Notes: a model not told the origin generated them from the sequence alone. Shown: positions 8,172-17,517, numbered from the stretch's first letter. The stretch is 64,000 nucleotides of DNA from an uncultured Pelagibacteraceae bacterium (GCA_902567945.1 CACFOC010000002.1:1-64000); one strand, 5' to 3'. Program-made: numbers and translations.

Positions 8172-9950
8172 TTAATTAATTTTTTGAGGACGCATATCTT
8201 TCAAATTGATTCCAGCAATTTTAACAGGTTTTTTCATCGCATCTCTCCTAAAAGGTTCACCAAGTTCCTGGTTAAGGATTACTTCTATAAAAGTTGTGAT
8301 TCCATTTTTTTGCTCTTCACATGATTTCTTTAAAGCAAGCGTTAACTCATCTTGTGTTTTAACTTGAACTCCTTTCAAACCACAACCTTCTGCAACTTTT
8401 GCAAAACTTAAATCAGGATCTAGCTCTGTACCAATAAAATTATCGTCAAACCATAGTATAGAATTTCTTTTTTCTGCTCCCCATTGATAATTTCTAAATA
8501 TTATCATCGTAACTGATGGCCATTCTTTACGATTACATGAACTCATTTCACTCATACTGATTCCAAAAGCCCCATCACCAGCAAAACCGACAACAGGGGT
8601 GTCTGGGCACCCAATTTTTGCACCAAGGATTGCTGGAAATCCATAACCACATGGCCCAAAAAGACCTGGAGCTAAATATTTTCTTCCTTTTTCAAAAGTT
8701 GGATATGCATTTCCAATAGCACAATTATTTCCAATATCACTTGAAATGATTGCATTTGATGGTAGTCCAGCTTGTATTGCTCTCCATGCCATACGTGGTG
8801 ACATTCTATCCTTGTCTCTTTTTCTAGCATCTTTATTCCATGTTGTCCCCGGATCATCCTCTTCATGATCTAAACTTGTAAGAGTTTGAAGCCATGCTGA
8901 TTTTGTTTGGTGAATTAATGCTTTACGTTTTTCTCTATCTGTATCTCCTGCATTTTTTGATAATTTCTCTAACAGTTGTTGTGCTACTAACTTTGCGTCA
9001 CCACAAATTCCAACTGTAACTTTTTTAGTCAACCCAATTCTATCTGAATTCATATCGACTTGAATAATGCTTGCTTTTTTTGGCCAGTAATCAATTCCAT
9101 AACCCGGTAAAGTTGAAAAAGGATTTAATCTTGTTCCTAAAGCTAAAACTACGTCTGCCTTTGAGATTAACTGCATGGCAGCTTTCGAACCATTATATCC
9201 CAAAGGTCCTACAGCTAGAGGATGACTTCCAGGAAAACTATCATTATGTTGATACCCAGAACAAACTGGTGAATCTAAACGTTCTGCCAATTTTTTACAA
9301 TCTTCTATAGCGTTACCAATAACTACGCCAGCTCCTGATAATATAACTGGAAATTTTGCACTTGATAGTAACTTAGCTGCGTGATTAATCGCACTTACAC
9401 CGCCTGCTTGTCTTTCTAATCTAACAATTGGAGGTAGATCAATATCAATTACCTGTGTCCAATAATCTCTTGGAATATTAATTTGTGCTGGAGCAGATCC
9501 TCTTATTGCTTTTTCTATTACGCGATTTAAAACTTCTGCCATACGTGATGGGTCACGTACTTCCTCTTGATAGCAAACCATATCTTTAAAAAGATTCATT
9601 TGTTCAACTTCTTGAAAACCACCTTGGCCCATTGTTTTGTTTGCCGCTTGTGGTGTTACTAAAAGCATAGGAGTATGGTTCCAATAAGCTGTTTTAATTG
9701 GTGTTACTAAACCTGTAATTCCTGGCCCATTTTGTGCAATGCACATTGCAATTTTACCTGTAGCACGAGTGTAACCGTCAGCTATTAAACCTCCATTTGA
9801 TTCATGCGCAACATCCCAAAAAGTTATACCAGCCTTGGGAAAAAGATCTGAGATAGGCATAAAAGCAGAACCTATAATTCCAAAAGAATGTTCTATTCCG
9901 TGCATTTGAAGAACTTTTACAAAAGCTTCTTCTGTTGTCATTTTAGTCAT
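8172..9950 (-). CDS. xsc: Sulfoacetaldehyde acetyltransferase
   Basis: A thiamine-diphosphate enzyme of 592 residues starting MTKMTTEEAFVKVLQMHGIE at 9950. The frame stays open to 10181, but the extra N-terminus is unlike the family and overlaps the divergent suyA. Xsc turns sulfoacetaldehyde and phosphate into acetyl phosphate and sulfite in the cytosol. The N-terminal Pyr domain has HESNGGLIADGYTRATG with the catalytic Glu. The C-terminal PP domain has the GDGAFGISMSEMSS...NYQWGAEKRNS Mg-ThDP motif. The IIGSAFMPISDLFPKAGITF and NIPRDYWTQVIDI segments are typical of Xsc rather than acetolactate synthase. It is divergent from suyAB over a 60-bp gap, so both sulfonate routes share a control region. 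No tpa or ald gene for taurine is in the window; a phosphotransacetylase must be elsewhere. Confidence 0.93.
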   Translation of the reverse strand: MTKMTTEEAFVKVLQMHGIEHSFGIIGSAFMPISDLFPKAGITFWDVAHESNGGLIADGYTRATGKIAMCIAQNGPGITGLVTPIKTAYWNHTPMLLVTPQAANKTMGQGGFQEVEQMNLFKDMVCYQEEVRDPSRMAEVLNRVIEKAIRGSAPAQINIPRDYWTQVIDIDLPPIVRLERQAGGVSAINHAAKLLSSAKFPVILSGAGVVIGNAIEDCKKLAERLDSPVCSGYQHNDSFPGSHPLAVGPLGYNGSKAAMQLISKADVVLALGTRLNPFSTLPGYGIDYWPKKASIIQVDMNSDRIGLTKKVTVGICGDAKLVAQQLLEKLSKNAGDTDREKRKALIHQTKSAWLQTLTSLDHEEDDPGTTWNKDARKRDKDRMSPRMAWRAIQAGLPSNAIISSDIGNNCAIGNAYPTFEKGRKYLAPGLFGPCGYGFPAILGAKIGCPDTPVVGFAGDGAFGISMSEMSSCNRKEWPSVTMIIFRNYQWGAEKRNSILWFDDNFIGTELDPDLSFAKVAEGCGLKGVQVKTQDELTLALKKSCEEQKNGITTFIEVILNQELGEPFRRDAMKKPVKIAGINLKDMRPQKIN

Positions 9951-10010
9951 GATAAAATCCCTAAAAAATACTTTAAATATATCAATTTTAAGGCTATATC
10001 CAGTAGGAAA

Positions 10011-10298
10011 ATGTCTCAAACAGATTTGATAATTCACAACGAAAAAGACAATGTAGCTGTTGTCGTTATTGAGAAAACATCCAAAAATCAGGAATGTACA
10101 GGATGGATTATGGAAAACGACAAAACAATTAACATAAAATCTATTAATGAAATTCCTCTTGGTCACAAAATTGCTCTTCAAGATCTTAAAGAAGGAGACA
10201 CAATTTTAAAATATGGACACGATATAGGAAAAGTTGTTAAATCAATAAAAAAAGGTGCACATGTTCATGTTCACAATGTAAAAACTAAGAAGTGGTAA
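10011..10298 (+). CDS. suyA: (R)-Sulfolactate sulfo-lyase, small (alpha) subunit
   Basis: Encodes 95 residues from ATG 10011 (AGGAAA just before it). The frame is open from 9888, but that part lies inside xsc on the other strand. It is a SAF/UxaA N-terminal type domain: [36 protein letters not shown] and the end [11 protein letters not shown], whose HVHN is the family signature. With SuyB it splits 3-sulfolactate into pyruvate and sulfite. The same fold serves altronate and galactarate dehydratases, but the pairing with a SuyB-like protein next to xsc and tauE supports the sulfonate role. It is 4 bp from suyB. Confidence 0.88.
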   Translation: MSQTDLIIHNEKDNVAVVVIEKTSKNQECTGWIMENDKTINIKSINEIPLGHKIALQDLKEGDTILKYGHDIGKVVKSIKKGAHVHVHNVKTKKW

Positions 10299-10302
10299 TA
10301 TT

Positions 10303-11469
10303 ATGGAAATTCCAAAAAGTTTTTTAGGTTATAAAAGAGAAAACGGAAGAGCGGGAACAAGAAACCATGTGATTATACTTCCGGTAGATGATATTTCAAA
10401 TGCATGCGCCGAAGCGGTAGCAAATAATATTAAAGGTACAATAGCCTTGCCACACTCTTATGGAAGACTTCAATTTGGAGCAGATTTAGAATTACATTTT
10501 AGAACAATGATTGGAACTGGAAGTAACCCAAATGTAGCAGCAGTAATAGTTATAGGGATAGAACCCAAATGGACAAAACGAATTGTAGATGGAATAGCAA
10601 AAACAGGAAAGCCGGTTGAAGGTTTTCACATCGAGCGGACTGGAGATATTGGTACTGTGATGAAAGCATCAAAAAAAGCACAAGAGTTTGTAATGTGGGC
10701 TTCTGAAAAACAAAGAGAAGAATGTCCTTTAAGTGATTTATGGATATCAGTTAAATGCGGAGAATCTGATACGACGTCAGGTCTTGCTTCAAATCCAACA
10801 GTTGGGAACCTTATGGATAAATTAGAACCGCTTGGAGTTCATTTATGCTTTGGAGAAACTTCAGAACTAACAGGAGCTGAAACTGTTTGTGCTAAGAGAG
10901 GAGCTACACCTGAGGCCTCAAAAAAATTTATGAAAACTTGGAGTGCTTATAATAATTTTATTCTTAAAGAAGCTACTGACGATCTCTCAGAAAGCCAACC
11001 GACTGCCGGAAATATTGCTGGCGGTTTAACAACTATTGAAGAAAAAGCTTTTGGTAACTTTCAAAAAATTGGCTCTTGTAAATTTATTGATGTGTTGGAA
11101 CCTGCGGAAACACCAACCAAAGGTAAAGGTTTATATTTTATGGATACTTCTTCTGCAGCAGCTGAGTGTGTAACTCTTCAAGCAGCAGGGGGTTTTAATA
11201 TTCATTTATTTCCAACGGGGCAAGGTAATATAGTAGGTAATCCAATTGAACCAGTTATAAAATTAACAGCTAACCCATTGACAGTAAAATCTATGGGAGA
11301 ACATATAGACTGTGATGTATCAAAAATTCTTTCTAGAGAAATGAATCTATCTGAAGCTGGTGATGAATTAATAAAAATAACTATCAAAGTAGCCAATGGC
11401 AGGTTAACTTGTGCAGAGGCTTTGGGTCATAAAGAGTTTGTAATGACTAAACTCTACAGAAGTGCTTAA
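10303..11469 (+). CDS. suyB: (R)-Sulfolactate sulfo-lyase, large (beta) subunit
   Basis: Encodes 388 residues of the UxaA/GarD C-terminal family. It opens with the family motif [21 protein letters not shown] and has [18 protein letters not shown] with the conserved Cys, [11 protein letters not shown] and a C-terminal [14 protein letters not shown]. It is the catalytic iron-dependent subunit for sulfolactate to pyruvate plus sulfite. Length and the GESDTTSG motif fit SuyB better than altronate dehydratase, which is longer at about 490 residues when fused. It starts 4 bp after suyA, and the HIT gene begins on its last base, indicating one operon suyA-suyB-HIT-homocysteine methyltransferase-like. 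Confidence 0.88.
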   Translation: MEIPKSFLGYKRENGRAGTRNHVIILPVDDISNACAEAVANNIKGTIALPHSYGRLQFGADLELHFRTMIGTGSNPNVAAVIVIGIEPKWTKRIVDGIAKTGKPVEGFHIERTGDIGTVMKASKKAQEFVMWASEKQREECPLSDLWISVKCGESDTTSGLASNPTVGNLMDKLEPLGVHLCFGETSELTGAETVCAKRGATPEASKKFMKTWSAYNNFILKEATDDLSESQPTAGNIAGGLTTIEEKAFGNFQKIGSCKFIDVLEPAETPTKGKGLYFMDTSSAAAECVTLQAAGGFNIHLFPTGQGNIVGNPIEPVIKLTANPLTVKSMGEHIDCDVSKILSREMNLSEAGDELIKITIKVANGRLTCAEALGHKEFVMTKLYRSA

Positions 11470-11861
11470 TGTCAAATTCAGCAGAACGATGTCTTTTTTG
11501 CAATAAAGCAAAACAAAAGATTATTGATTCAAATAAATTAATTTTTGTAGTTAGAGACAGTTACCCAGTTACAAAATACCATACTTTAATTATTCCTCAC
11601 AGGCATGTTTCTGATTTTTTTGATCTTAGCCATGATGAACTTTCTGATTTAAATAAAATATTAAAAAAACAAAGACAATCATTATTAAATATAGATAAAG
11701 AAATTACTGGATTTAATGTTGGTGTTAACGCAGGTCCTGACGCTGGACAATCAATTATGCATTGTCATATCCATTTAATTCCAAGAAGAAAAGGTGATAC
11801 AAAAAATCCTAGAGGAGGAGTTAGAGGAGTGATACCATCGAAACAAAAATACAACAAATGA
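11469..11861 (+). CDS. HIT-family nucleotide hydrolase
   Basis: Encodes 130 residues with the histidine triad HCHIHLIP (His98, His100, His102), and HRHVSDFFDL and GVNAGPDAGQSIMH around the nucleotide site. CLFC at 8-11 could bind zinc with the His, as in HinT-like and Ap4A hydrolase branches. HIT proteins cleave AMP from adenylylated compounds (AMP-lysine, Ap4A, APS). Its start codon overlaps the suyB stop by one base. An APS- or AMP-handling role would suit a sulfite-oxidation neighbourhood, but this is inference only. It overlaps the following gene by 4 bp. Confidence 0.85.
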   Translation: MSNSAERCLFCNKAKQKIIDSNKLIFVVRDSYPVTKYHTLIIPHRHVSDFFDLSHDELSDLNKILKKQRQSLLNIDKEITGFNVGVNAGPDAGQSIMHCHIHLIPRRKGDTKNPRGGVRGVIPSKQKYNK

Positions 11862-12775
11862 ATACAGATTATTTTTCAAAAGTAAGAATATTAGATGGCG
11901 GCATGGGTCAACAAATGCTTGCAAAGGGCTTACAAGCTAGGGGAAGTTTATGGTCTGCTACTGCATTAATAGAAAAAAAATATCACCAACTAGTTATTGA
12001 TACACATTTAGATTTTATTAAATCTGGAGCTGAAGTAATTGTTACAACTAATTTTTCTGCCAGAAGAACTAGAATGATTCAAAATAAAGTTGAGAAGTAT
12101 TTCAATTATGCTAATGAAATGGCTGGAGAACTTGCCCTAAGAGCTAAGGAGATTTCTAAAAAAAATGTTTTAATTGGAGGAAGTTTGCCAGCTCAAAATG
12201 ATACATATGTTCTAGATCCAAGAGATAAAAAGATAATAGAAAAAGGGTTTTTCGATCAAGCTATCTTGCTTAAACCTTTTGTTGATTTTTTTTATTTAGA
12301 CGTTATGTCTGGCAGCAAGGAATGTGATATAGCATTAAATGTTACAAAAAAATTAAATTTACCTGTTTTAGTTGGGTTACATATTAAGAAGAATGGAAAA
12401 CTTCCTTCTGGGGAAAGTATAGTTGAAGTATTTAAAAAGTGTAAAGGAGAAAATTGGTTAGGACTTGTAGCTGCATGTGTGTCTCCCGAAATTATAGAAA
12501 AGGCAGTTGAAGAAATTAAACAACTAAAAATACCTTTTGGCTTTAAAGTAAATCTTTGGAAAACAGAAGAACCTATACCTGTACATAAATTTGCTTCTCC
12601 TATAGATAAAATTGGAACTAATCCTGTTGAAAGTATGGGCACAAGAAACGAATATACTGACGTAAGGTTTTTAGAATTCTCAAAAAATATGATGGATCAT
12701 GGAGCAACAATTCTAGGAGGTTGTTGTGAAACAAAACCATCTCATATAAAAAAAATTTCTATACTTAAAAATTAA
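11858..12775 (+). CDS. Homocysteine S-methyltransferase family protein
   Basis: Encodes 305 residues with a TIM-barrel BHMT/MmuM-type fold. It starts with ILDGGMGQQMLAKG, has VIVTTNFSARR in strand 2, and carries the zinc cysteines AACVSP (about 207) and GGCCETKPSHI (Cys289, Cys290). Members move a methyl group from S-methylmethionine, betaine or another sulfonium/ammonium donor to homocysteine, giving methionine. It overlaps the HIT gene by 4 bp in the suyAB operon. Donor choice is unknown; DMSP, betaine or S-methylmethionine are all reasonable for a marine cell. The gap to the convergent tauE-like gene is 28 bp. Confidence 0.85.
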   Translation: MNTDYFSKVRILDGGMGQQMLAKGLQARGSLWSATALIEKKYHQLVIDTHLDFIKSGAEVIVTTNFSARRTRMIQNKVEKYFNYANEMAGELALRAKEISKKNVLIGGSLPAQNDTYVLDPRDKKIIEKGFFDQAILLKPFVDFFYLDVMSGSKECDIALNVTKKLNLPVLVGLHIKKNGKLPSGESIVEVFKKCKGENWLGLVAACVSPEIIEKAVEEIKQLKIPFGFKVNLWKTEEPIPVHKFASPIDKIGTNPVESMGTRNEYTDVRFLEFSKNMMDHGATILGGCCETKPSHIKKISILKN

Positions 12776-12803
12776 TTAATAAAGGTTTTTTTTATTTGAA
12801 ATT

Positions 12804-13901
12804 TTATATTGCTTTTGGTGGTGGTGGTGCTTTTGGTGCATTAATTCGTTTACTTATTTGTCTTCTGACATAAGAAACAAAAATACCAGCTGAAAGAGCT
12901 ATAAAAATCGAAGAAACTCCATAAACGATGGGGTATTGATTAGAGAGATTATAGATTGTAATACCATAGTCACTGATTTCTGCAATTTTATCTGTTGGTA
13001 CTTTTAAACTGACTTCACCATTTTTAAAAAAAGTTTCATATGCCATTAAAATTCCCACTGAAAGCATAAGTAAAGCAAGTAAAGCCTTTAGTTGTGAACC
13101 ATCAAGTCGCTGTCCAATTTTTTGACCTGAATGGACACCAATTATAGATCCGGTGATCAGTATTAAAACGAGCAATAAATCAATTGTGTGATAAGTAAAA
13201 GCATGCGAAATGGTAACAAATCCTGTTATAAATATTGTAACAAATAAAGATGTTCCTGGAACAAGTTTAGTTGGCATGCCAATTAAATAAATCATGGCTG
13301 GTACCATTAAAAAAGCTCCTCCTACACCCATAATTGCAGAAATAAATCCCACTATAACACCCAACAAAAGAGGAACTAAGGCACTTTCATAAACTTTGGA
13401 TGTTTTAAATCTCATTCTAAAAGGAAGTCCATGTATCCAGTAGTGAGTATGTAATTTTTTCTTAACTGCTATTTTTTTTTTAAACATGTTAATTTCAACT
13501 AAACCATCTCTAAGCATAAAACTTCCAATGATAGCAAGCACATACATATAAGCTAAAGCAATTACAATATCTATTTTGCCGATACCTTTAAAATAACTAA
13601 AAGTTAAAATTCCAATGAAAGTTCCCAAAAGTCCACCAATAACAATTAGCCAACCTATTTTAACATCAAGAGTTTTTTTAAACCAATGAGTTAAAGCTCC
13701 TGAAGATGATGAAGCTAAAATATTATTTGCTTCATTTGCTACTGCATAAATTGGAGGTATGCCCATAAAAATTAGTAGTGGAGTCATAAGAAAACCTCCT
13801 CCTACACCAAACATCCCTGAGAGAAAGCCGATAACAAAACTTACAAAAAGTATTAATATTACATTTATTTGAACTTCGGCTATGGGTAAGAAAACTTCCA
13901 T
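12804..13901 (-). CDS. TauE/SafE-family sulfite/organosulfur exporter
   Basis: Encodes 365 residues with two homologous halves, each with the family motif of Gly-rich helices: GFLSGMFGVGGGFLMTPLLIFMG near 24-46 and GFISAIMGVGGAFLMVPAMI in the second half. About eight helices are visible, plus a non-standard C-terminal extension with one further helix and a Pro/Lys tail (APKAPPPPKAI). TauE/SafE proteins export sulfite or sulfoacetate or take up sulfur compounds. Here it sits between suy/xsc, which make sulfite, and apr, which uses it, so sulfite export or import is the likely role. It lies downstream of aprA and the small unknown gene on the same strand. Confidence 0.85.
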   Translation of the reverse strand: MEVFLPIAEVQINVILILFVSFVIGFLSGMFGVGGGFLMTPLLIFMGIPPIYAVANEANNILASSSSGALTHWFKKTLDVKIGWLIVIGGLLGTFIGILTFSYFKGIGKIDIVIALAYMYVLAIIGSFMLRDGLVEINMFKKKIAVKKKLHTHYWIHGLPFRMRFKTSKVYESALVPLLLGVIVGFISAIMGVGGAFLMVPAMIYLIGMPTKLVPGTSLFVTIFITGFVTISHAFTYHTIDLLLVLILITGSIIGVHSGQKIGQRLDGSQLKALLALLMLSVGILMAYETFFKNGEVSLKVPTDKIAEISDYGITIYNLSNQYPIVYGVSSIFIALSAGIFVSYVRRQISKRINAPKAPPPPKAI

Positions 13902-13957
13902 AAAATATTTATTTAATAAATATTCTTGAAATATAAAAATGTCAATAAATAGATAAC

Positions 13958-14308
13958 CTAATAAATGGTTGCACCAAAGACCTTGACCTCGCCATCTTCG
14001 ACTCCAAGCACTAATCTACCTAGAAAATCACCATTAACAGAATTACTTGTCTGTTTATAAAGAACTGTAATGTGAGAATTTCTTCTTAAACAGCCTAGAA
14101 CTTCTTTTTTGTCTGATAAACTAGTTAATAACTTGTTATTTGCCCACTGTTTTCCTAACTCTACTTCATTAGCGCCAAATAGCATTTGAGAAGAGAAATC
14201 TCTTGTAAAACCTCCATAATCTTTTTGGTTAGAAGTTTTTATTAAATTATCCCAAATTGGATTAGCAATTTCTATAATTTCTTCGTCAGTTTTCTTGAGA
14301 AGATCCAT
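13958..14308 (-). CDS. Small conserved-looking protein of unknown function in the apr cluster
   Basis: Encodes 116 residues with no signal peptide and no membrane helix. The layout (helical N-terminus DEEIIEIANPIWDNLI, aromatic F-rich middle, then strands LRRNSHITVLYKQTS, DFLGRLVLGVEDG and VKVFGATIY) resembles an NTF2-like/SnoaL cone fold, but no family was recognised with confidence. There is one Cys, in CLRRN, and no obvious metal or cofactor motif. It lies 17 bp after aprA and before the TauE-like gene on the same strand, so it is probably cotranscribed with aprMBA. It may assist sulfite handling; this is context only. Confidence 0.7.
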   Translation of the reverse strand: MDLLKKTDEEIIEIANPIWDNLIKTSNQKDYGGFTRDFSSQMLFGANEVELGKQWANNKLLTSLSDKKEVLGCLRRNSHITVLYKQTSNSVNGDFLGRLVLGVEDGEVKVFGATIY

Positions 14309-14325
14309 TTGTTTTATCTAATGTT

Positions 14326-16185
14326 TTAAGAAGCTTTTTTTTTCTCTTCATCGCCAATGATATGATAAACAGGCATCTTTTCCATAGTAAACTTGCCAGT
14401 TTTAGGATCACGGCGTGAAACGGTTAAACAGTGCCAATTTTTATCATCTAATTTCATATGGTCACCTCGATAATAATATCCAGGCCAACGCGTTTCTTCA
14501 CGAAACAAAGTATGCTCTGTAACGCACTGTGAAGTTATTGCTCGGTGTTTTAATTCCCAGGCACGCATAAGCTGATGATAATCTTCGGCACCAATATGTT
14601 CTAAGTCTTCTTGAAACCACTGTAACAATTCCAAACCTTTTTTAAGCAAATTTCCATTCGTCATATAATTAACTGAGATACCTCCAACATACTCATCCAT
14701 AATTTTTTGAAGACGTTGAAGACCTTGAATTGGAGAAAAATAACTTGGTGAAACTGTACCTCCAGTAATCTCATTTCTGCCAACAGTATAATTTTCTAAT
14801 GGTTTATATATAATTTTTTTAAAATCTTCACATTGTTTTTCGCTAACCTTAATATTTTTTGCTTTTTGATCTTCTATATATTTAACAGCAGCTTTTGCAG
14901 CTAAACGACCTTCTGTGAAAGAACCTGATGAAAATTTGTGAGCGCTTCCTCCAACTGTATCCCCTGCCCCAAAAAGGCCTTGGACAGTCATCATCCTATT
15001 ATATCCCCAAAAATATTCTGGTGGAGATATATCTTCTGGGCCGCTTACCCAGGCTCCTGAACAAGTTGCGTGAGAACCCATAACATATGGTTCTGAAGTT
15101 GTTAGTTCGGGATTTGTATATTTAGGATCTATATTTTGAGATGCCCAAACAACTGCTTGCCCTACTGTCATACCAAGGAAATTTTCCCAACCAACTGTTT
15201 CTAAATGCGGGTCTTGAAAAGCTTCTTTAGTCACCATTTGAATTGGTCCACCACCAGCCATAACCTCTTGGACAAAGGCATGATTACGTAAACATGTTGG
15301 TGTTGGATGATGATCAATATATTCTCCAACTAATTTTTTTGTTTGATCGTACCATTTTTTTTCATAGTTTTCGCCATTAGCATTTTGTGTGTAAGTTTTT
15401 AAATGTAAAAAATAAGCTCCGACTGGCCCGTATCCATCTTTAAATCTACATAAAACAATTCGGTTTTCCATTTGAGTCATTTTAGCTCCAGCCGCGATTG
15501 GTAACGCATAAGCTGAACCGTTGCTCCAAGGAGCATACCAAGTTCTTCCCATACCTTCACCAACTGCCCTAGGTTTAAAAATATGTGACGCTCCACCTGC
15601 TGCAACAATTACAGTTTTAGCACGAAACACATAATAGTCCCCTGTGCGCATATTAAAACCTACTGCACCACCAACTCTATTTTCATCATTTTCATCCATA
15701 AGTAAGTGGGTGATCATTATTCGATTATAAATTTTATCTGCAGATTTTTTAGCTGCTTCAGCTACTATTGGTTTGTAACTTTCGCCATGAATCATTATTT
15801 GCCATTTACCTTCTCTTTGATAGCGTCCAGTTTTTGGATTCTTCATCATGGGTAAACCCCATTCATCAAACATGTGAACTGTTGAATCTACATGGCGAGC
15901 CATATCGTAACCAAGATCTTCTCTTACTAATCCCATTAAATCGTTACGTGCGTAACGCACATGATCTTCGGGTTGATTTTCATTCCACTGCATTCCCATA
16001 TAGCAGTTAATTGCATAAAGCCCTTGCGCAACCGCGCCGCTTCTATCGATGTTTGCTTTTTCAACACAAATAATTTTTAAATCTCTTCCCCAGTGTCTTG
16101 CTTCAAATGCAGCACCAGTGCCAGCCATTCCTCCACCAACAACAAGTATGTCACATTCTTCGTGATAAGTTTTATGTTTCGCCAT
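14326..16185 (-). CDS. aprA: Adenylylsulfate reductase, alpha subunit (sulfite-oxidising type)
   Basis: Encodes 619 residues, the length of AprA in sulfur oxidisers. The FAD fold starts at residue 12 (ILVVGGGMAGTGAAFEARHW). The active-site features known from Archaeoglobus AprA are present: Asn in YAINCYMGMQ, Arg in IVLCRFKDGYGPVGAY, and His in VMGSHATCSGAWVSGPED. With AprB it converts sulfite and AMP to APS (reversed relative to sulfate reducers) in the cytoplasm. ATP sulfurylase would then make ATP, but no sat gene is in this window. Translation is coupled to aprB (16185 shared), with an AAGGAGT ribosome site. It is one of the clearest identifications in the window. Confidence 0.95.
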   Translation of the reverse strand: MAKHKTYHEECDILVVGGGMAGTGAAFEARHWGRDLKIICVEKANIDRSGAVAQGLYAINCYMGMQWNENQPEDHVRYARNDLMGLVREDLGYDMARHVDSTVHMFDEWGLPMMKNPKTGRYQREGKWQIMIHGESYKPIVAEAAKKSADKIYNRIMITHLLMDENDENRVGGAVGFNMRTGDYYVFRAKTVIVAAGGASHIFKPRAVGEGMGRTWYAPWSNGSAYALPIAAGAKMTQMENRIVLCRFKDGYGPVGAYFLHLKTYTQNANGENYEKKWYDQTKKLVGEYIDHHPTPTCLRNHAFVQEVMAGGGPIQMVTKEAFQDPHLETVGWENFLGMTVGQAVVWASQNIDPKYTNPELTTSEPYVMGSHATCSGAWVSGPEDISPPEYFWGYNRMMTVQGLFGAGDTVGGSAHKFSSGSFTEGRLAAKAAVKYIEDQKAKNIKVSEKQCEDFKKIIYKPLENYTVGRNEITGGTVSPSYFSPIQGLQRLQKIMDEYVGGISVNYMTNGNLLKKGLELLQWFQEDLEHIGAEDYHQLMRAWELKHRAITSQCVTEHTLFREETRWPGYYYRGDHMKLDDKNWHCLTVSRRDPKTGKFTMEKMPVYHIIGDEEKKKAS

Positions 16186-16655
16186 TAATAATAAACTCCT
16201 TTTTTAAATGAATTTTTATCAATTGTTGGTAATTCTTTTTTAGTATTTAAACCCTCAGGTTCAGAATAAAGTGTTTGAGACTTAATTTCTCCTTGATTTG
16301 GTTTGTCGACTTCAGCAAGTTTTGGAATAAATTTACCCCATGGCTTTGTTGTTATTGGAGAGACAAAATCTTTTTCTGTCCCATTTCTGAATTTTATTTT
16401 CCAAGAAATTGTTCCCTTTTCTTCTTCTCGACGAACTCTGACGCTATGCCCCATAGGAGCAAAATCCGCATACCCACGGACATCAATTGCATGATTTGGA
16501 CATGCCTTTACGCATGAATAACATTCCCAACAAAAATTAGGCTCTATATTTTTTGCACGTCTAATAGTTTCATCGATATGCATAATATCAGATGGACAGA
16601 TATCAACGCAGTGTCCACAACCATCACAACGTGTCATATATACAAAAGTTGACAT
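16185..16655 (-). CDS. aprB: Adenylylsulfate reductase, beta subunit (two [4Fe-4S] clusters)
   Basis: Encodes 156 residues, ferredoxin-like. The eight cluster cysteines appear as CDGCGHCVDICP at the N-terminus (near residue 10) and CWECYSCVKACP (near 42). The tail after the clusters (YADFAPMGHSVRV, TISWKIKFRNG, TTKPWGKF) is the AprB-specific extension that wraps around AprA. It passes two electrons between AprA and the membrane partner AprM. It is in the order aprM-aprB-aprA on the minus strand with a 39-bp gap to aprM and a one-base junction to aprA. Confidence 0.95.
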   Translation of the reverse strand: MSTFVYMTRCDGCGHCVDICPSDIMHIDETIRRAKNIEPNFCWECYSCVKACPNHAIDVRGYADFAPMGHSVRVRREEEKGTISWKIKFRNGTEKDFVSPITTKPWGKFIPKLAEVDKPNQGEIKSQTLYSEPEGLNTKKELPTIDKNSFKKGVYY

Positions 16656-16694
16656 AATTATTTCTGTTCCTTCTTTACATAATTTATATACATA

Positions 16695-17495
16695 TTAATA
16701 GTGTTTTGGTGTCTCACGACTGATGCCTAGACCAAATTGTTTAGAAGCCTTTGCTGGTGGTGGTAAATTATCTCTTGAACCATCAGCTTCTGCTAAATTT
16801 TTTTGAAGTGCTGCCCCTGGTTTATAAAACATATGTGCAAACTTAGACCAATACACCCCACCAAATAAAACAAGATTAGATATAATAAATAAAATTAAAA
16901 ATACTTTATCGTCCCATCTGTCATTTAAGTTTAACGATTGTAAAAATGACCAGACTATACCAAAAAAAGAAGATGCTAGGAGTGCTAGTACAAATAAATC
17001 TGCTTTAATAATTCTATACCAAGGCTGAGCTTCTGAATAAACATCTACTCTTAAAAAAAACCAAAACCAAGAGCCGCCAAGAATAGTCATTATGGCACCA
17101 ACATGCCAGATGATTGGCCATACTGAAGGAGTATTTGAAGTTGGTGAAGCATAACAAAAAATCATTACAACTGAACCAGTCCAAAATAAAACAGTTCCAT
17201 ACATACCAAGAAGATGGGCTGCTCTCCTTTTCCCAGCACCCAGCTCTGATGTAGTTGCTATGTCACTCGCTATTGTTTTTAAAATTACTGAAGTTTTTTC
17301 ACCTGTAGTAAGTATTTTTTTTGCTGATTTTTTAGCTTTCTTCGCGTTTTCAAAAAAATATTTTACATTTTTTTTATGAATTATATCTACAAAAGTTCCT
17401 AAAACTACTAACAATCCCATAACAACGACAAAACTTTGCATTGCAATAACTGGTATAGTTTCTGAAAGTATTGAAAATGGATTAATGGTAATCAA
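16695..17495 (-). CDS. aprM: AprM-like membrane partner of adenylylsulfate reductase
   Basis: About 266 residues with roughly five to six membrane helices and a His-containing helix pattern (HLLGMYGTVLFWTG, IIWHVGAIMTILGG). The C-terminal tail is charged and cytosolic (PPPAKASKQFGLGI). It heads aprMBA and is thought to deliver APS-reductase electrons to quinone in lineages lacking QmoABC; this role is inferred from the family. Start choice: a frame is open to 17537, but that TTG lies inside a strong hairpin (17524-17552). The TTG at 17495 has AAGGGAG five bases upstream, so I prefer it. No ATG exists before the first helix. Confidence 0.8.
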   Translation of the reverse strand: MITINPFSILSETIPVIAMQSFVVVMGLLVVLGTFVDIIHKKNVKYFFENAKKAKKSAKKILTTGEKTSVILKTIASDIATTSELGAGKRRAAHLLGMYGTVLFWTGSVVMIFCYASPTSNTPSVWPIIWHVGAIMTILGGSWFWFFLRVDVYSEAQPWYRIIKADLFVLALLASSFFGIVWSFLQSLNLNDRWDDKVFLILFIISNLVLFGGVYWSKFAHMFYKPGAALQKNLAEADGSRDNLPPPAKASKQFGLGISRETPKHY

Positions 17496-17517
17496 AATAA
17501 CTCCCTTGTCATTCAAA

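Noticed and set aside
9888-10010. Upstream extension of the SuyA frame
   Set aside because: It lies inside xsc on the opposite strand; ATG 10011 has a ribosome site and gives the normal family length.
9951-10181. N-terminal extension of the Xsc frame by 77 residues
   Set aside because: The extension is unlike thiamin-enzyme N-termini and covers the start of the divergent suyA; ATG 9950 matches the family start.
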